Source: Polytrichum commune (taxonomy: Eukaryota > Streptophyta > Polytrichopsida > Polytrichales > Polytrichaceae). From it: a stretch of DNA of 64,000 bases. The notes below the pieces were generated by a model. The model was not told where the DNA came from, made no database searches, and saw nothing but the letters and a program-made list of their open reading frames with translations. Location: the NCBI GenBank assembly GCA_950295325.1, contig OX485804.1:28768001-28832000 (forward strand), in the 5' to 3' direction. Made by a program: the position numbers and the translations under genes. Positions 48,461-60,649 of the stretch are shown piece by piece (position 1 is the first letter of the stretch; every line of letters starts with the position of its first letter).

Positions 48461-50574
48461 AAGTGTCTCAGGGGGGGCACTGGCGAAAAACGTAGGAACT
48501 ACGTGCGATAAAATATAGGGTCTTGTATAAAAATTTGGCGTAAAATTTGTAAATTATTAGATGTAGTATAGGGTGCTTTGGGATTGTGAAACATGATTAT
48601 ATGTAATATAGCATTTGACAAAACATGATTAAATTACCTAAGTGGTACATATAAAATAGCATGGAGAAAAAGCGATAGTTTCAAAAATTAAATACTTTGC
48701 TACCAAAATATGGCATGTTCTATATAGGAAGGGTTCAAAAGATAAGGGTGAAGGTTGGTACTAAGTGGGGCAATTGTTGGCAACCCATTGACTTGATGAA
48801 ACGTGTAGTCCAGAACGGAAATAGAGAAACGCTCTTCCCATCTGCTATGGCTTACCTCCATTGGTTCAAAAAACAGCCGGGTCTCAACAAATATAAGTAT
48901 GTTGAGAGTGGTTGTGTGGGGTTGATATGGATGCTATTATCTCAATTGTGTCTATACTGTATGAATCAACTAGCAAAATCTACACCTTAGATGAGGTAGA
49001 TGCAAACTCATTGAGCGAGTTCATTTCAAATAAAAAATAAAACCTGCTAAATTTGTACTATCTCACACATGTGGAGATATAATTTGGAAAAAGGCTAAAT
49101 GATCATTAGTATACCTTGAAATCTGTAGTAGTCATTTCAGTTCAAGTACCCTCATATCTCCCACATGTGTAAATGGTAGCCTAGCTAGTTTAGGTGGATT
49201 TTGCTTGCATGGCGTGGGATTTTCCTCCAATGTGTAGGATTGGAATATCAAGGCATCAATTGAAGGGATTTTGCAACCTTGTAAATGTGACTTTGAGACA
49301 CATGTGGCTGGCCTGTTCCCTAAGACCTCAAGGTTTCTAACTGTGTTATCCAACACAACTTTTATTCGTTGGCTCGTGTTGCTTTATGACATGTAATTGC
49401 AATCTTTTGTTGTTATTGTTTAGTGTTTTGCTTTGCCCGGACTTCAGTGTGACCCTGAACCCTAAACCCTAGTAAATGTTTGTTTCTCTTACTCTGTACA
49501 TGTGCTTCTAACAAGAATTCTATTGTATCATACACTTTAAGAAATGGGGGCAATCAGGGGAAAAAAATACATATAAGTAATATAGAGTACCATAAAATCA
49601 ACCATCCAAGAATTTATAATTACCAATAGGGTGCAAATAATCACAACAATTTACCATTATTTCAAAAATTAGCATCCCTTATAATCCTTTCTCATAGGTA
49701 AATAGCCCCCATTTTAATAGGTCATTATCGCAGGTGTATGCAAAATATACAAGGGAGTGCCCCCCCCCCCCCGAGTTAAGTGTATTGTACTAGTTTAGAT
49801 TCACGGCTTCGGTGAAAATTACGTGTCATTTTGGAAGAATGTAGGGAATGTACCTTAAATTAAATAAGGAAAAAACCAAAAGATCGCATTATGTAACTGG
49901 TTGGACTTGGTAAGACTAGGATCTTGACCGATTATGTCCAAAAATCTCCATGGATTTTGCATCGAGTATAGCTAAAAAGTATTAGGCCGGACTATTACTT
50001 TTTAGCTATACCACAATGTTTAGAGTGTTGAAAAGTTTGAGCTTCAAACATGGGAATGCCAAGTTTTTGGCACGTAACATTACTAAGCAGCTACACGATG
50101 ATTGATTAATTGTGATGAATTATAGGTGCCTGTCAAAAACCCTACATTACACAACTTGGGGAATCCCTACATTACAATTATACTCGTCCAATACCTTGGA
50201 GCCACGGAACATAGCCAAGGAGTTGAGTAATGTTATGCACAATCAAAGGGTGAATATGAAGTCATGTACTTTCAAAAACGTTCCAAGTGTATATATGAGG
50301 GGGGCTTGTGATTCTCTACATCAACCCCTTTTTATTCATATTCTCATAAAAACCAAAATGGTGACAATCATTGGAGGGGTGAAGCACGTGTGGATGATAT
50401 TGCATATTCTCATTCAACACATCAAATTATTCATCCCAAAATATAATTCAATCTAAATATAATTTTTTTTAACCATTTGATGTTTTCACCTGAAATATTT
50501 TTTTGTTGTTCTACATACTACATGACCCTTTACCATACTGGATGATTTTTTTCATGTTCTCCACATCAAGCCAA
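48461..50574. other. Gene-free stretch with telomere-like motif
   Basis: Open frames such as 48697-48990 (97 codons) and 50112-50456 show no known domain. Contains CCCTGAACCCTAAACCCTAG at 49454-49473, an interstitial telomere-like motif, and a C run near 49760. No RNA gene seen. Confidence 0.4.
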
Positions 50575-51060
50575 TGATCCACACCTATACTAGGCAGTCT
50601 CAAGTCTTTCTTCTAGTTGAATCATTGAGTTGATATTTGTTTGTATTTCACAAAGGCCCCCGTATCCTGTTACTCAAGGAAATTAGCATTTTTGGCGCCA
50701 TCTTGATGTACTTTATGTCCGCATCCGAGACGACCCTAAAGTATTGGGTGATAGTGGAGAGGTACCCATTTCCGAATGAAGTGGTTGGCGGTTCGAATCC
50801 CATTGTGTAGTCTTCTCTCTACTTGACTGGCAAAAAAAACTATACATGTAGGTAGAAAGCCAAAAGCCCATCCACCGCAAGGCAGCCAAGAAACCCCGCC
50901 CTGCACCAAGAGGATTCTTGAGTAGGATAGGGCCAGCAAGCTCAAATTCACGTCGGATTGCTTGAAGTTGGTTATTTACTTATTATTTATTCATTCTACT
51001 TTACATCCATAAATCTTTTTGGCTTCCCGGACTCTAAAAGTCATCTTCATTCCATTCATA
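50575..51060 (+). mobile_element. LINE-like 3' end interrupted by a SINE-like element
   Basis: GGCAGTCTCAAGTCTTTCTT near 50594, then GCGCCATCTTGATGTACTTT near 50696, break off at about 50735 and resume at about 50996 with TTTTTGGCTTCCCGGACTC. The uninterrupted order is seen at 55100-55280. The gap is filled by the SINE-like unit. Confidence 0.62.
50735..50985 (+). mobile_element. tRNA-derived SINE-like element with intact B box
   Basis: GGTTCGAATCC near 50790 matches the tRNA-gene B box consensus (GGTTCGANTCC). A plausible A-box region (GGGTGATAGTGGAGAGG) lies about 30 bp before it. The body continues to an AT-rich tail (TTATTTACTTATTATTTATT). Flanks ACTTTATGTCCGCAT and ACTTTACATCCAT look like a worn target-site duplication. 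No complete tRNA cloverleaf forms, so it is not a tRNA gene. Confidence 0.65.
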
Positions 51061-52670
51061 CCCAAATAATACTTTAAGCTAGAGCCTAGTATCACTTTAA
51101 TTTGTTATGTACTATCTGATAAAGGTTGGTGGGGTTTTTTCTAAACAAAATGTTGTATGTTAAGTGTTTGAGCTTGAAAATGGGATGTATCACATGAATG
51201 AAGGGCGAATGAATGATGTACTTTTCAAGAACAAAATCAACATTGGAGATAGGATGTACATCACCAAAGGAATTGTTTTGTTCGTTACTCTATAACCCTT
51301 AAAGAATGCATGGGTTCAATGCATGACTATATTCGCGATTTGATGAGCCTCACAAAGTGAATGAAATTCATTTATTTTTAGTTTAAGAGTTGAGGCTTTA
51401 TTTATTACATTACCTTGTGTCAACCATAAGAGTAAAAACAATCTCATGTTTGACATTGAAGATCAAAGTATCAAGTATGCACTTGCATCCAAGGGCACTC
51501 GTGTTGTATATTCCAATCCAAATCTTCAAAATATATATATATACACAACCAAATTACAAAATGCATATGAAGAATGAGTTATCCAGTTGGTCGTTAAATT
51601 TTATCCACTTATTGCCATGTAGGACACCATGTATATGTTTCCGTCTATTTGATTTCTTTGGTCCCTTGGGCCTTCGAGCTCTAGTGTAAAGTGAACTTGG
51701 ATTGTCTTTGGCTTCTCGACCAATCACATAATTTGTATATCATGGGCCAAAGGCTCTCAAGCTCTAGTATAAAGTAACCCTAGTATCATTTACGAGTATA
51801 GACTTTTTGAATTTTCGATTATTCAACACCTTGTATAAGTAAACGATGCGCAAATAGGTTTGGGACATAGGGATGTTAAGTTAATACCAATGAATGGGAA
51901 GAACCGGGCACTACTTGCAGATGAATTAGTTGAGCTTGAGAAATAACCGGTTGAAGTTCAAGACTTGAAGAAATATTACCAATGTTTTTTTAGAAACTAT
52001 CTATGGAACATATCTCAAATCGACAAAGACAAACCCGAAAGATCACAACATGTAAACCAATTGGACTTGGAAACACTAGGACCTTGCAAGATTATGTCCA
52101 TAACTCACTCCAACACTAGTTAGTACCACAATAGTTAAGTAAAATTGGATGAAGTCCACACCCAAAATTATAACGTGTTGAATTCTATCATATGATTCTT
52201 TGATATGATCATATGATAGAATATACATCATTGATTATGATCATAATGTTTGTCCTAATTATATTTTCACTATTCAACATTTAATTATATGAACTTGACA
52301 TTAAAAAAATCATCATATTTATAAAGCATGAAATTCAAGTAATCGCTAAGGATCCCCTTATCTCCCATGAACTTTACATGTATTGGAAATGCATCCATGA
52401 ATCCGTCCATAGAATAGTAGCAATGAAAAAGTCCCTAGTTTGACATGTATCCGGATTTACTTAAATATGAGCTTAGTGAAATGCATCAATTGAGTACGAT
52501 TCCCAAAACGTACTTTGTTGCAACTACAAAGTACGACAATAGTTTCAACGCTACATTGATTATAGTGCATCCCCATTTTGACAAATACTAATCAAGCAAC
52601 CGTTTCAAACTAACGACGTTCTTTCTTGCCTTTTATGTAAAGTACCGGAATAGATTTTGTCAAGAGACAT
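51061..52670. other. Gene-free AT-rich stretch
   Basis: Only short chance frames. An (AT)n run near 51532 and a short inverted repeat at about 52186-52215 (ATCATATGAT words). Nothing else recognised. Confidence 0.4.
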
Positions 52671-53171
52671 GGGGCCACTCCACACACGAGACTGAGAGCC
52701 CGTGACCATTACACCATCAAGCACTCTCATTGGTGGAAAAGGCGGAGCCGGTCCAAGTTCACTTCACACTATGCTTGAGGGACCAACGGAGTATGTGGAT
52801 GCAAGATGGATTTAAAGTCTAGATGGATTTTTAAATGGCATTGAATGGATCATGGTTCATGGTCACTTGGACTGTTTTCAAAAACCATCTCTTGGAGGTA
52901 AGCCTAACACGAAACCGGGAGATCATGGCACTCCGAACGCTCACAACCGTTGGTTTATTCTATTTTATCATGTGTGAAGACCTGCATGAATAAAAATTCA
53001 TTGAAATAGAATTTGGTTGAGGGCCCGGTCACATATGGCTTCACACTACACTTGAGAATCCGTGACCACACTACGTGATTTTGGAGGTGTGTTGGGACGG
53101 CCTTTGGACACTTTCTTTTGGGCTCTCACAATTTCATGGTCACGGCTCTTGGCTCGTGTGTGAAGTGGCCC
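52671..53171. mobile_element. MITE-like element, direct copy of the 42.1 kb family
   Basis: Ends GGGGCCACTCCACACACGAG and GGCTCGTGTGTGAAGTGGCC are inverted. The interior is collinear with 42118-42615 and strikingly similar throughout, which suggests fairly recent spread. Confidence 0.78.
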
Positions 53172-53302
53172 ATAGTATATACATCATGATCATTAAAGAA
53201 CTTGGGATGATTGGTTACCTTGAGTACCTCTAGTAAAGCAAATTAAATTTTGTTCACAATCAAATTATGCACTCGCCAATTTAACGACCACGTTGCAAAA
53301 AT

Positions 53303-53668
53303 AAGTACACTAAAAATGATATTTAGTGTCACAAATATTAATTGTCTTGCTCAATACTAACTGTAGACCACGATGTAGTGTAACCAACACTAAATGGGCA
53401 TCACATATTTTATAATGTTGCAAGTATTGTCACTAACTAAGTGATTTTCCATCCAAACTTCAAATGTCCATGACAATATTTCATCACATGCTTGTTAGGA
53501 TGCAAATCATACCAAACTTTGTTTCAATAATTGATATTTGGATGAATTGAAAGTAAGTTGGGACGACAATATTTGAAAACTTGTTCATAGAAAGCGTCAC
53601 TAAAAAATTACTGCAGTGACATTAAATGACATATGACACTAAATATCATATTTAGTGTAGTTTACCAC
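53303..53668. mobile_element. MITE-like family E copy
   Basis: Begins near AAGTACACTAAAAATGATAT and ends with the inverted word ATATCATATTTAGTGTAGTT. A related unit is nested at about 59371-59724. The word GATATTTAGTGT is shared with foldback family D, so D and E may have common ends. Confidence 0.6.
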
Positions 53669-54089
53669 CCAACCTGGACACATACACAAAAACAAAAACC
53701 AATGTCGCCTTTCCTCCGAGGTTTGTGTATACATAATTGTTAGAGGTACTTTTAGAAACGAGTTGTAGTGTCACCAAGGTCTTGTTATGTTTAGAAACAT
53801 TCATATACAAAGACGAAATATCCTTTTTACTTCATGATCTCTCCTTTCACTATATGATCACAACTATCCAATTTCTCATCCATCGACTTTGCATTTACAT
53901 GAGACATTTCCAATTCCCATACCTTCATTTCCCTATCATCTTTCAATATCTTGTTTCCCAATTAATCTATTACAATAGTGCTAAAAGAAATTCACCTCCA
54001 AAAACTATGGAAGCATTGGGATGTGATGCCCCTTTCATATGCAACACCATCTTTCAAAAGACATGTGTTAGTACGAGGAAGTTGCACCC

Positions 54090-54180
54090 ATAACCGAACG
54101 AAGTGGTTCGATTCCCGGCCATGAAATTGTCTCTATACTTGATGGAACAACTAGTCAAGTGGTCAAGAGCTTCATGTGTT
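54090..54180 (+). mobile_element. SINE-like fragment
   Basis: CGAAGTGGTTCGATTCCCGG carries a B box (GGTTCGATTCC), followed by GTCTCTATACTTGATGG, which resembles the segment after the B box at 50787 (GTCTTCTCTCTACTTGACTGG). The head and tail are missing. Confidence 0.5.
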
Positions 54181-54199
54181 CCCAAAACAAAAACCAAAA

Positions 54200-55282
54200 A
54201 AAGGAGGTTGCACTATATGCTCAAAATATACATGGTATTTTAAGTCCAATAGTCAAAACAAGATTGGGAGGGTCACATCTATATGAAAGTGTTGATGAGA
54301 ACTTTAAGTGAAGAAGCGGCAGGCAACATCACATGTTGGGAACTAAAATCTCACCTATTTAAGGCTTTAGTTCTTCCTACATTCACACATGGCACCAAAA
54401 TTTGGGGAGGCGACTTGAAAACCCTCACTGGAAAGTCATTGAGAAGGGCATGAAGATGCACACGATGTCTCACATCAAAGTGTTTTCTTTGACTACCTAT
54501 CATATCTTACTCGCCAAATTCGGAGAACTTCCCATAGAATCATATGCCCTCGAGCTTACTATGGGCTTTCAACAATGGGTCACCCACCTATCCCCCTCTT
54601 GGCTAGTTAGTAAAGCAGCCTCACTATCCCAACACCTGGCCGAACAAGGATTTAACACTTGGTGCAAATTGACAACCATGTGGAAGACCACATGGGGTTT
54701 AGCTCAATGGGAAACACATGACAACCCAACCACATGAAAAACAACATATGTTGATATCAAGGAGGTTTTTCTTGCTAAATAGTGGAATTCTTTGAATCGC
54801 TCTGGGAAGAAACTAGATTACCTCCACATGAAGGATTTTCTTATATATGAGTGTGAATTGTACTTTAAGAAATCATCGACTCCGCCACGATGCAAGATCA
54901 TTGTTGCCTACCGCACCTCAAACCATAGGCATGCCGTTGAAATTGGACAATGAAAGAGTATCCCTACTTCTAGATATATTAGACTATGCCACTTTTGCTT
55001 CTATGGTGCAATTGAAAATGAGGCGTTTTTCATGTTGGAATGTCCCCTATACAACCTCATTAGATATAAGTTCCATCACTATTTGAGAACGTAGTTCCAG
55101 GGAGCCTCAAGTCTTTCTTTCAATTAGACCAACAAATTAATAATAGCCTTCATCTCACATAGGCTACCGCACTCCACTACTCTAGAGAACGAACGAGTTT
55201 GAAACCATCCTAATGCACTTTTAGTCCCAATAGCCTTTTCGGCTTCCCGGACTTTTAACTCAATTTCATTTCATTTCATATG
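54200..55282 (+). mobile_element. LINE-like element, 3' third with broken reverse-transcriptase tail
   Basis: The longest copy of the family. Frames in succession give LFKALVLPTFTHGTKIWGGD (the conserved element after the RT catalytic core), ESYALELTMGFQQWVTHLSP, SQHLAEQGFNTWCKLTTMW and an ending related to the 2.1 kb fragment. Stops and frameshifts separate these, so it is dead. The 3' end runs through GGCTTCCCGGACTTTTAACT into ATTTCATTTCATTTCAT. The RT catalytic core and any endonuclease lie upstream and are lost. Confidence 0.7.
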
Positions 55283-57949
55283 ATTGTTTCATGAGAACAA
55301 AATATTTGCTTTTCATCTCTTGTACGTTTTGCATCTCAAATCTGATTTTGAAACTTGAAACGATTATCCACGTGACTCGCATATACTAACTTGATACAAC
55401 TTTAGAAAACTACTTTTGGAAATGGTGATCGTCACAAGCAGGACCTCGTGAAGTTGTTCATCAAAACAAAACAAAACAAAACATGGAAATGAGTCATGGA
55501 CAATTGTCATGTGTCATTGGAAAACCCATCCCACATCACTTGGAAAATTGCGTGTTTCTTTCACGGTGCATGACAATTGCATGGGACTCAAATGCTAGTA
55601 ATGAAACCACCCCCAAAAAGGTTTAAAAGGCTTCAAGAAAAGACACCATTGATTTGTTTCCCATGCTCCTTTAGTTTCTAGTCCATTATTGTGTGAGTGG
55701 CGTCTTGCATTCAAAGATGCTTATTTTTTTCCACATTTGGTATATTTGCACGGCAACATGTCGGTAAAGATTGGCAATAGTAATGGTAAGAATGACAAGC
55801 TTCAAAAGTAGACAGCTTGAGGACAAGTTCAAGTTGGGCTCATCCTTTCAAGATTATATGACTTTTGTGATGTCAACAAAGCGATGACATCATCAAGAAT
55901 TTATGGCATAACTCTTTCTCCATGATTATTAATCGTGGTTAAGCCACAAGATGAGACTTTCATTTTGTGGAGTGGCTTCTTGCAAAAAGAGGTTTAGTCG
56001 TATGTCAAATCAAATTATACGAGATAACACACGTAGATTGCTTGTGGTTAAATATGAATTAGGGCAACTGCAATGTCATCCCTTTCACTAGGTAAAATGG
56101 GCTTTACTCAACGGAAAGCTAAAGATGTTGTTTTGAACGTCTTCGTAATACTGTACACTACCTTCTTTCCTTCAAGTAGGTGATATCAAGGTGACATCAA
56201 CATTATGTTTTTCTCCTTCTGAGAGAGAGACGATGTCGATAACGTGGGCTGCCATGAATGAGGGGTTACGCTTCACCTTGATCATTTATATCTCAACATA
56301 CAAAAACACCATAATGATAAAATGTGTATTGTAATACAATTTGAAAATATGATTTGGAGTTAGATTCCAAAAATGATAACGAGGGGTGATTTTACTTTGT
56401 GTATACAATTGGAAGTGAAAACAATGTCATTGATTGTCACCATATCCTTTTTGGAAGGATTTTTTTCAAAAAAAATAGTCATTATATCAATAAGGATTGA
56501 TGATAGATATAACTTAATGCAATGGACTAATAGGAAAATGAAATAATGAGGATGAATAATTGTAGGAATTGATGTCCAAGACTAAGGAGCGTGGATGAAG
56601 AGAAGTTGATGGATGAGAAAGGTGGAGAACTATTATCTATATAAACAAAAAGGATCATAAGGTGAAATGATCTATGTGTGTAGACAAAGGTATTTATATC
56701 CACATATAACAAGGCTTTAAACTCTTAAAAGCGTCTCTTCAATACTATGTATAGATAGGACTAGGAAAAAAAAACATATATATGTCATGTTTTGTATCTC
56801 CAGGTTTGGAGACATGCTTTTAGATCAATGTTATGAATAAGGGTACATTACACGTCAACTTTGGCTCAATTGACTAAAACTATAAGCTACAAAGGGAATG
56901 AAGTTGGACATGATCAATGTCTCCAAAAAGGAGATCCTTGCATATGAGAGTTGACACTTGTCACGGAAAGAAGAAAACGACTCCTCTAGAACTTGAATTC
57001 TTTGAATAATAATGAGTGGGCTTCAAAATGAATATATTTGAAACCACATTTGGTCTCGTGATATTCCTCCTCATAATTGCCCTCATCTACTTGACATGTC
57101 AATGTTGATAGTCGGCCATTTCGGAATGTTAGAATGGCTACTATGTGAAATTATGCCCATGCGCCCATGCCATTCCAAAATTTCAAGATGAATAGTAGTA
57201 AGTAGTTTATTCCATGTCCCCCCTCCCCCCTCTTTTTCCTTTTTTGTTGGGGTTGTGGTTGTATAAATTACATCAATGGGGAACATATTGTGATTCTCCA
57301 AAAACAACAGCTTCAGTCTTAGTGTCACGGCAAAGTCCTCACATAACATGACGTCTGTTTCATTTAAAATGGGTGAGGGGATGTGAGGCTTGGTCATGTG
57401 ATGGAGGTATTCTCTGTTTATGAGATTATTTTACACGTGGTAGGGAATAAAGCAACTCTATGTTATAACTAATTACGAGTGGTGGGCACGTATTAGGATT
57501 GGAACCAAACCTCCACCAGTGACCAGGGTAGTTCTTCCCATGGTTCTCGAATAACCGGACTTTGATTCGTAACCGTGGTTCTTAGAAAATCAAAACCCCA
57601 ATCAAATTACCTTCTAAGAAACCGCCAGTTGTTTGATGGTTCTTTCTTGAAAACTTTCAGATCTTTTAATTTTTTGAATAACCAGGACCAAAGGTTTTTT
57701 TATTGTAAAAACCCTCAAAACCATAGAACCAGAGGTTCTTTGCTTTTAATTTGTCTTCAAAAAGCGGAACCGGAAGTTAGTAACAAAATCAAATACCGGC
57801 CTAACACTACTACTTACCAAAATAGCTAAGGATTGTATTGAAAGATTTTAGAACACCGTATTTTGGTCTCACACAATTGCCCTTTGTACTCTCATAATTT
57901 ATGCAAAAAGTTAGGTTTGGCCCCTCCGTTTCCTCCCCTACCGCCTCAC
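55283..57949. other. Gene-free AT-rich stretch
   Basis: No gene, RNA or clear element ends. 57.53-57.75 kb has repeated ggttctt/gaaccaga words in both orientations, suggesting a small decayed inverted repeat. Confidence 0.4.
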
Positions 57950-58300
57950 ATATACTTTAACCTCCCTAACATCACGCCTGTGGCAACCAAATTGCATGTG
58001 ATAGTAAGGATGTTTGTAGTGTTAACATGGATGTATGACAATAGAGGATTGGTGTAGCGTGTGACGTTGTGGAGTAACACAAAGTCAAGATTGCAATAAT
58101 GACAATGATGACAACGATGACAACATGATGCGTGCGAGCGTGTGGTTTGAACACTTTGGTGGACCATTTTAGTGCCAAAACCCATGATATATGGGAGGGA
58201 AAATGTGACAACAAGGTGGGAGATTTGGACTGCGCACACTTGTTCCCTAGGGTTTCATTAGATGATATAAGAGAGGGAGCGACATTACAAAAGGTGACAT
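57950..58300. repeat. Dispersed repeat, inverted relative to 40.3 kb
   Basis: See the 40.3 kb copy: the shared order of words is reversed and complemented here. Rich in GATGACAA blocks. No coding signal I trust. Confidence 0.55.
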
Positions 58301-58616
58301 TACGGAGGTCGGGGTGTATATGTTAATGAAACCCCCCCCCACCCCCGGCCGGTGTAGCCATGTGGTGGTGTTGCATCACAAAATCATTGGAGTGATGTCA
58401 TTATGGACCATTGTCCACACGTGCTTCTTGAGCTAGACCAATGCATCAACTTCTTACACACTCCTTGTGCCCCCATTTTAAAAATTGCCTTCATTCATGA
58501 TACAAGTCGAATGGCACCCGGCCCCGATGTTGTGGTTGCCATAACCATACCCATCGTACCATTGATGATGAAAAGGTGTTTTTCTATTGTTAGTGGTGGA
58601 TGGGTCTTGATGCTTG

Positions 58617-58955
58617 CTACACAAAATATGATATTTAGTGTTTCATACACTAAATAGGAACGCACACACTAAATATCAATAACCCTATGAAAGTAAGTAA
58701 CATCAACTGTAAATTCAAACACTAAGTATCAACTATCATAATATGTGGAAGTTACATGCATGAATTTAGTGTTAGTAAGGATATGAAAAAAGAATATATA
58801 CTAATAAAAGGAGAAGGGAGGTGGCAATATGGAAGGTGGCAGCGCATTTATGTCTAACACTAATTATCAAAGAATTGAAAATTAGTGTTGAGCAAGATAG
58901 GGTGGGAACAACACTAAATATAATCAAACACTAAATATCATATTTAGTGTAGTGT
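58617..58955. mobile_element. Foldback element (family D), shorter copy
   Basis: Starts CTACACAAAATATGATATTT and ends ATATCATATTTAGTGTAGTG. The interior matches the right half of 47857-48460, including TAACCCTATGAAAGTAAGTA and GAATTGAAAATTAGTGTTGA. The left half is mostly missing. Confidence 0.72.
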
Positions 58956-59281
58956 AATTGGATCCTTGTGTAATACATAAGGCGGCCGTCATACGATTCC
59001 ACCATGCTACAAAACTACTTTTATACTAACCTATTTCCTTGGTCGTTAGTAGAGTAGAGTAGAATACCATGAGAACTAGAAACCCTAATTTGAAGGTGCG
59101 TGTAGAGTTTCCAATGTCGAGTCAATCTGCACAATGTCCGGGAAGATTTTTGGGCATAATCTTTCGGACATTCTTTGTTAATTTGAAGAATAGTCTTTAT
59201 ATTGTTCTAAACGGTCGGTAAATTTCTTGGACTTCAACATGTTATTTCTCAAAACTCAAACCGGTCCATCTACAATTACAT

Positions 59282-59841
59282 TGTTTTGTCTAATTAGTGT
59301 GGGTTACCATTTGGAGTCACTCATTGCTGTAGCATTTTTACTGAGAGTATGAATTTTTACGCAATAACATAAGTACGCTAAACATGATATAATAGTGTCA
59401 CCAATTCTAATTATAAACCACAGTATAGTGTCACCAAGACTAAATGTTAACCCGACAGCATTTGTCATTCCTCGTAATTTTTTACAAGTGATAATAACAG
59501 TTACTGTCACTTACGATGTGATTTTCTCACTTAAATTTCAATCATCTATGACGATATTTCATCACAAGTCGCCGATAAGACGAAGCAGGGTTTTGGCCGA
59601 CGGATAAACTCATCCATCATCCATGACAATGTTTGTTCACTTTATTTAGAAGAAGTGTCATCCGATAAGTTACCATAGTGACATAAAATACCATATGACA
59701 TTACATACGATATTTAATGTGGTTGGTATGCACACCGAAGATTATGATATAACTTAGTTGGTAAAAAATGATCATGTCGGTAAAAAGTTATAGCAACATG
59801 TAAATCTGAATGGTAACCCACACTAATTAGACAAAACAATG
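59282..59841. mobile_element. MITE-like family F copy with family E nested inside
   Basis: Outer ends: TAATTAGTGTGGGTTACCAT on the left and ATGGTAACCCACACTAATTA on the right, exact inverted repeats over 20 bases. Between about 59371 and 59724 lies a unit related to 53303-53668. The 6931-7140 copy of family F lacks this insert. Confidence 0.75.
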
Positions 59842-60640
59842 TTGTGGTTGGTTCTACTTGTTCGTTGAATTTGTGGATGTCCCCCAAACTTATTTAGTTT
59901 CATGTAAACACGTGCCCTAGGATTTTAAGGGCCAGTTCACACTTGAGATCATGACCGATTGTTGTTGGGGGTTGATTCAATGAGATTTTAGCCCTTCTTA
60001 GCCCTTAGGCCGGTGCCAAGTACTCATTAGGTCCATATTATAATAAGGGCCCAACTCAAGCCATGTCTCATGGTTTTGAGGCCAAAGAATGGAGGCCATT
60101 GCATAAAGTCTTGAAGGGAAGAGAAGAAGAGAGGGAGTTACTTAGATTCCAATGAATCATACGGTCTAAAACACTTCAATTTTTATATATAAATGTACAG
60201 AAATTAAATTCATGTTCAAATCCGGAATCGGTCCCGAGGCCAAGAATTGGCCTTCCAAGAATGATGCACTCCTTTGCTTGAGCTCCGACCATGTCGGATC
60301 ATGTCTTTTTCAAATAAAATATTTCATTTGTAAACATCGGCCTCACCCAAGGGGTAACGTGGTTGGGACCAATTTCAAAAATTGCACCAATGAGAAGCAT
60401 GGATTCCAGCCTTATGATGCAAACAAACTAGTCTTGACTCCTAGTGTGGACCGGCCATATTCAATGCATGATTTGTGGCCGCAGTGGTAACATGAAATTG
60501 TTGCATTTGAGCATGCTTAGGCCCTACGTTTCATGAATCCATTTTTTTTTAAATGTATATTATGGGTTTGTTGTAAATTCATCTCATGTGTGTCCTACTA
60601 CATTTTTTTTGGTATCAAGTGTCACATATAACATTTTAGA
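59842..60640. other. Spacer
   Basis: No gene. AGGGCCAGTTCACACTTGAG near 59929 resembles one end of the 24.4 kb element, but I see no matching right end. The 92-codon frame at 60212 has no known domain. Confidence 0.35.
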
Positions 60641-60649
60641 CCTTGGATA

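Noticed and set aside
48697-48990. 97-codon frame with Trp/Tyr-rich sequence
   Set aside because: No known motif and surrounded by transposon remnants; could be decayed element coding sequence, but I cannot support it as a gene.
50780-50800. Possible tRNA gene at the GGTTCGAATCC motif
   Set aside because: No acceptor stem or cloverleaf around it, and the unit is repeated with an AT-rich tail, so it is SINE-like.
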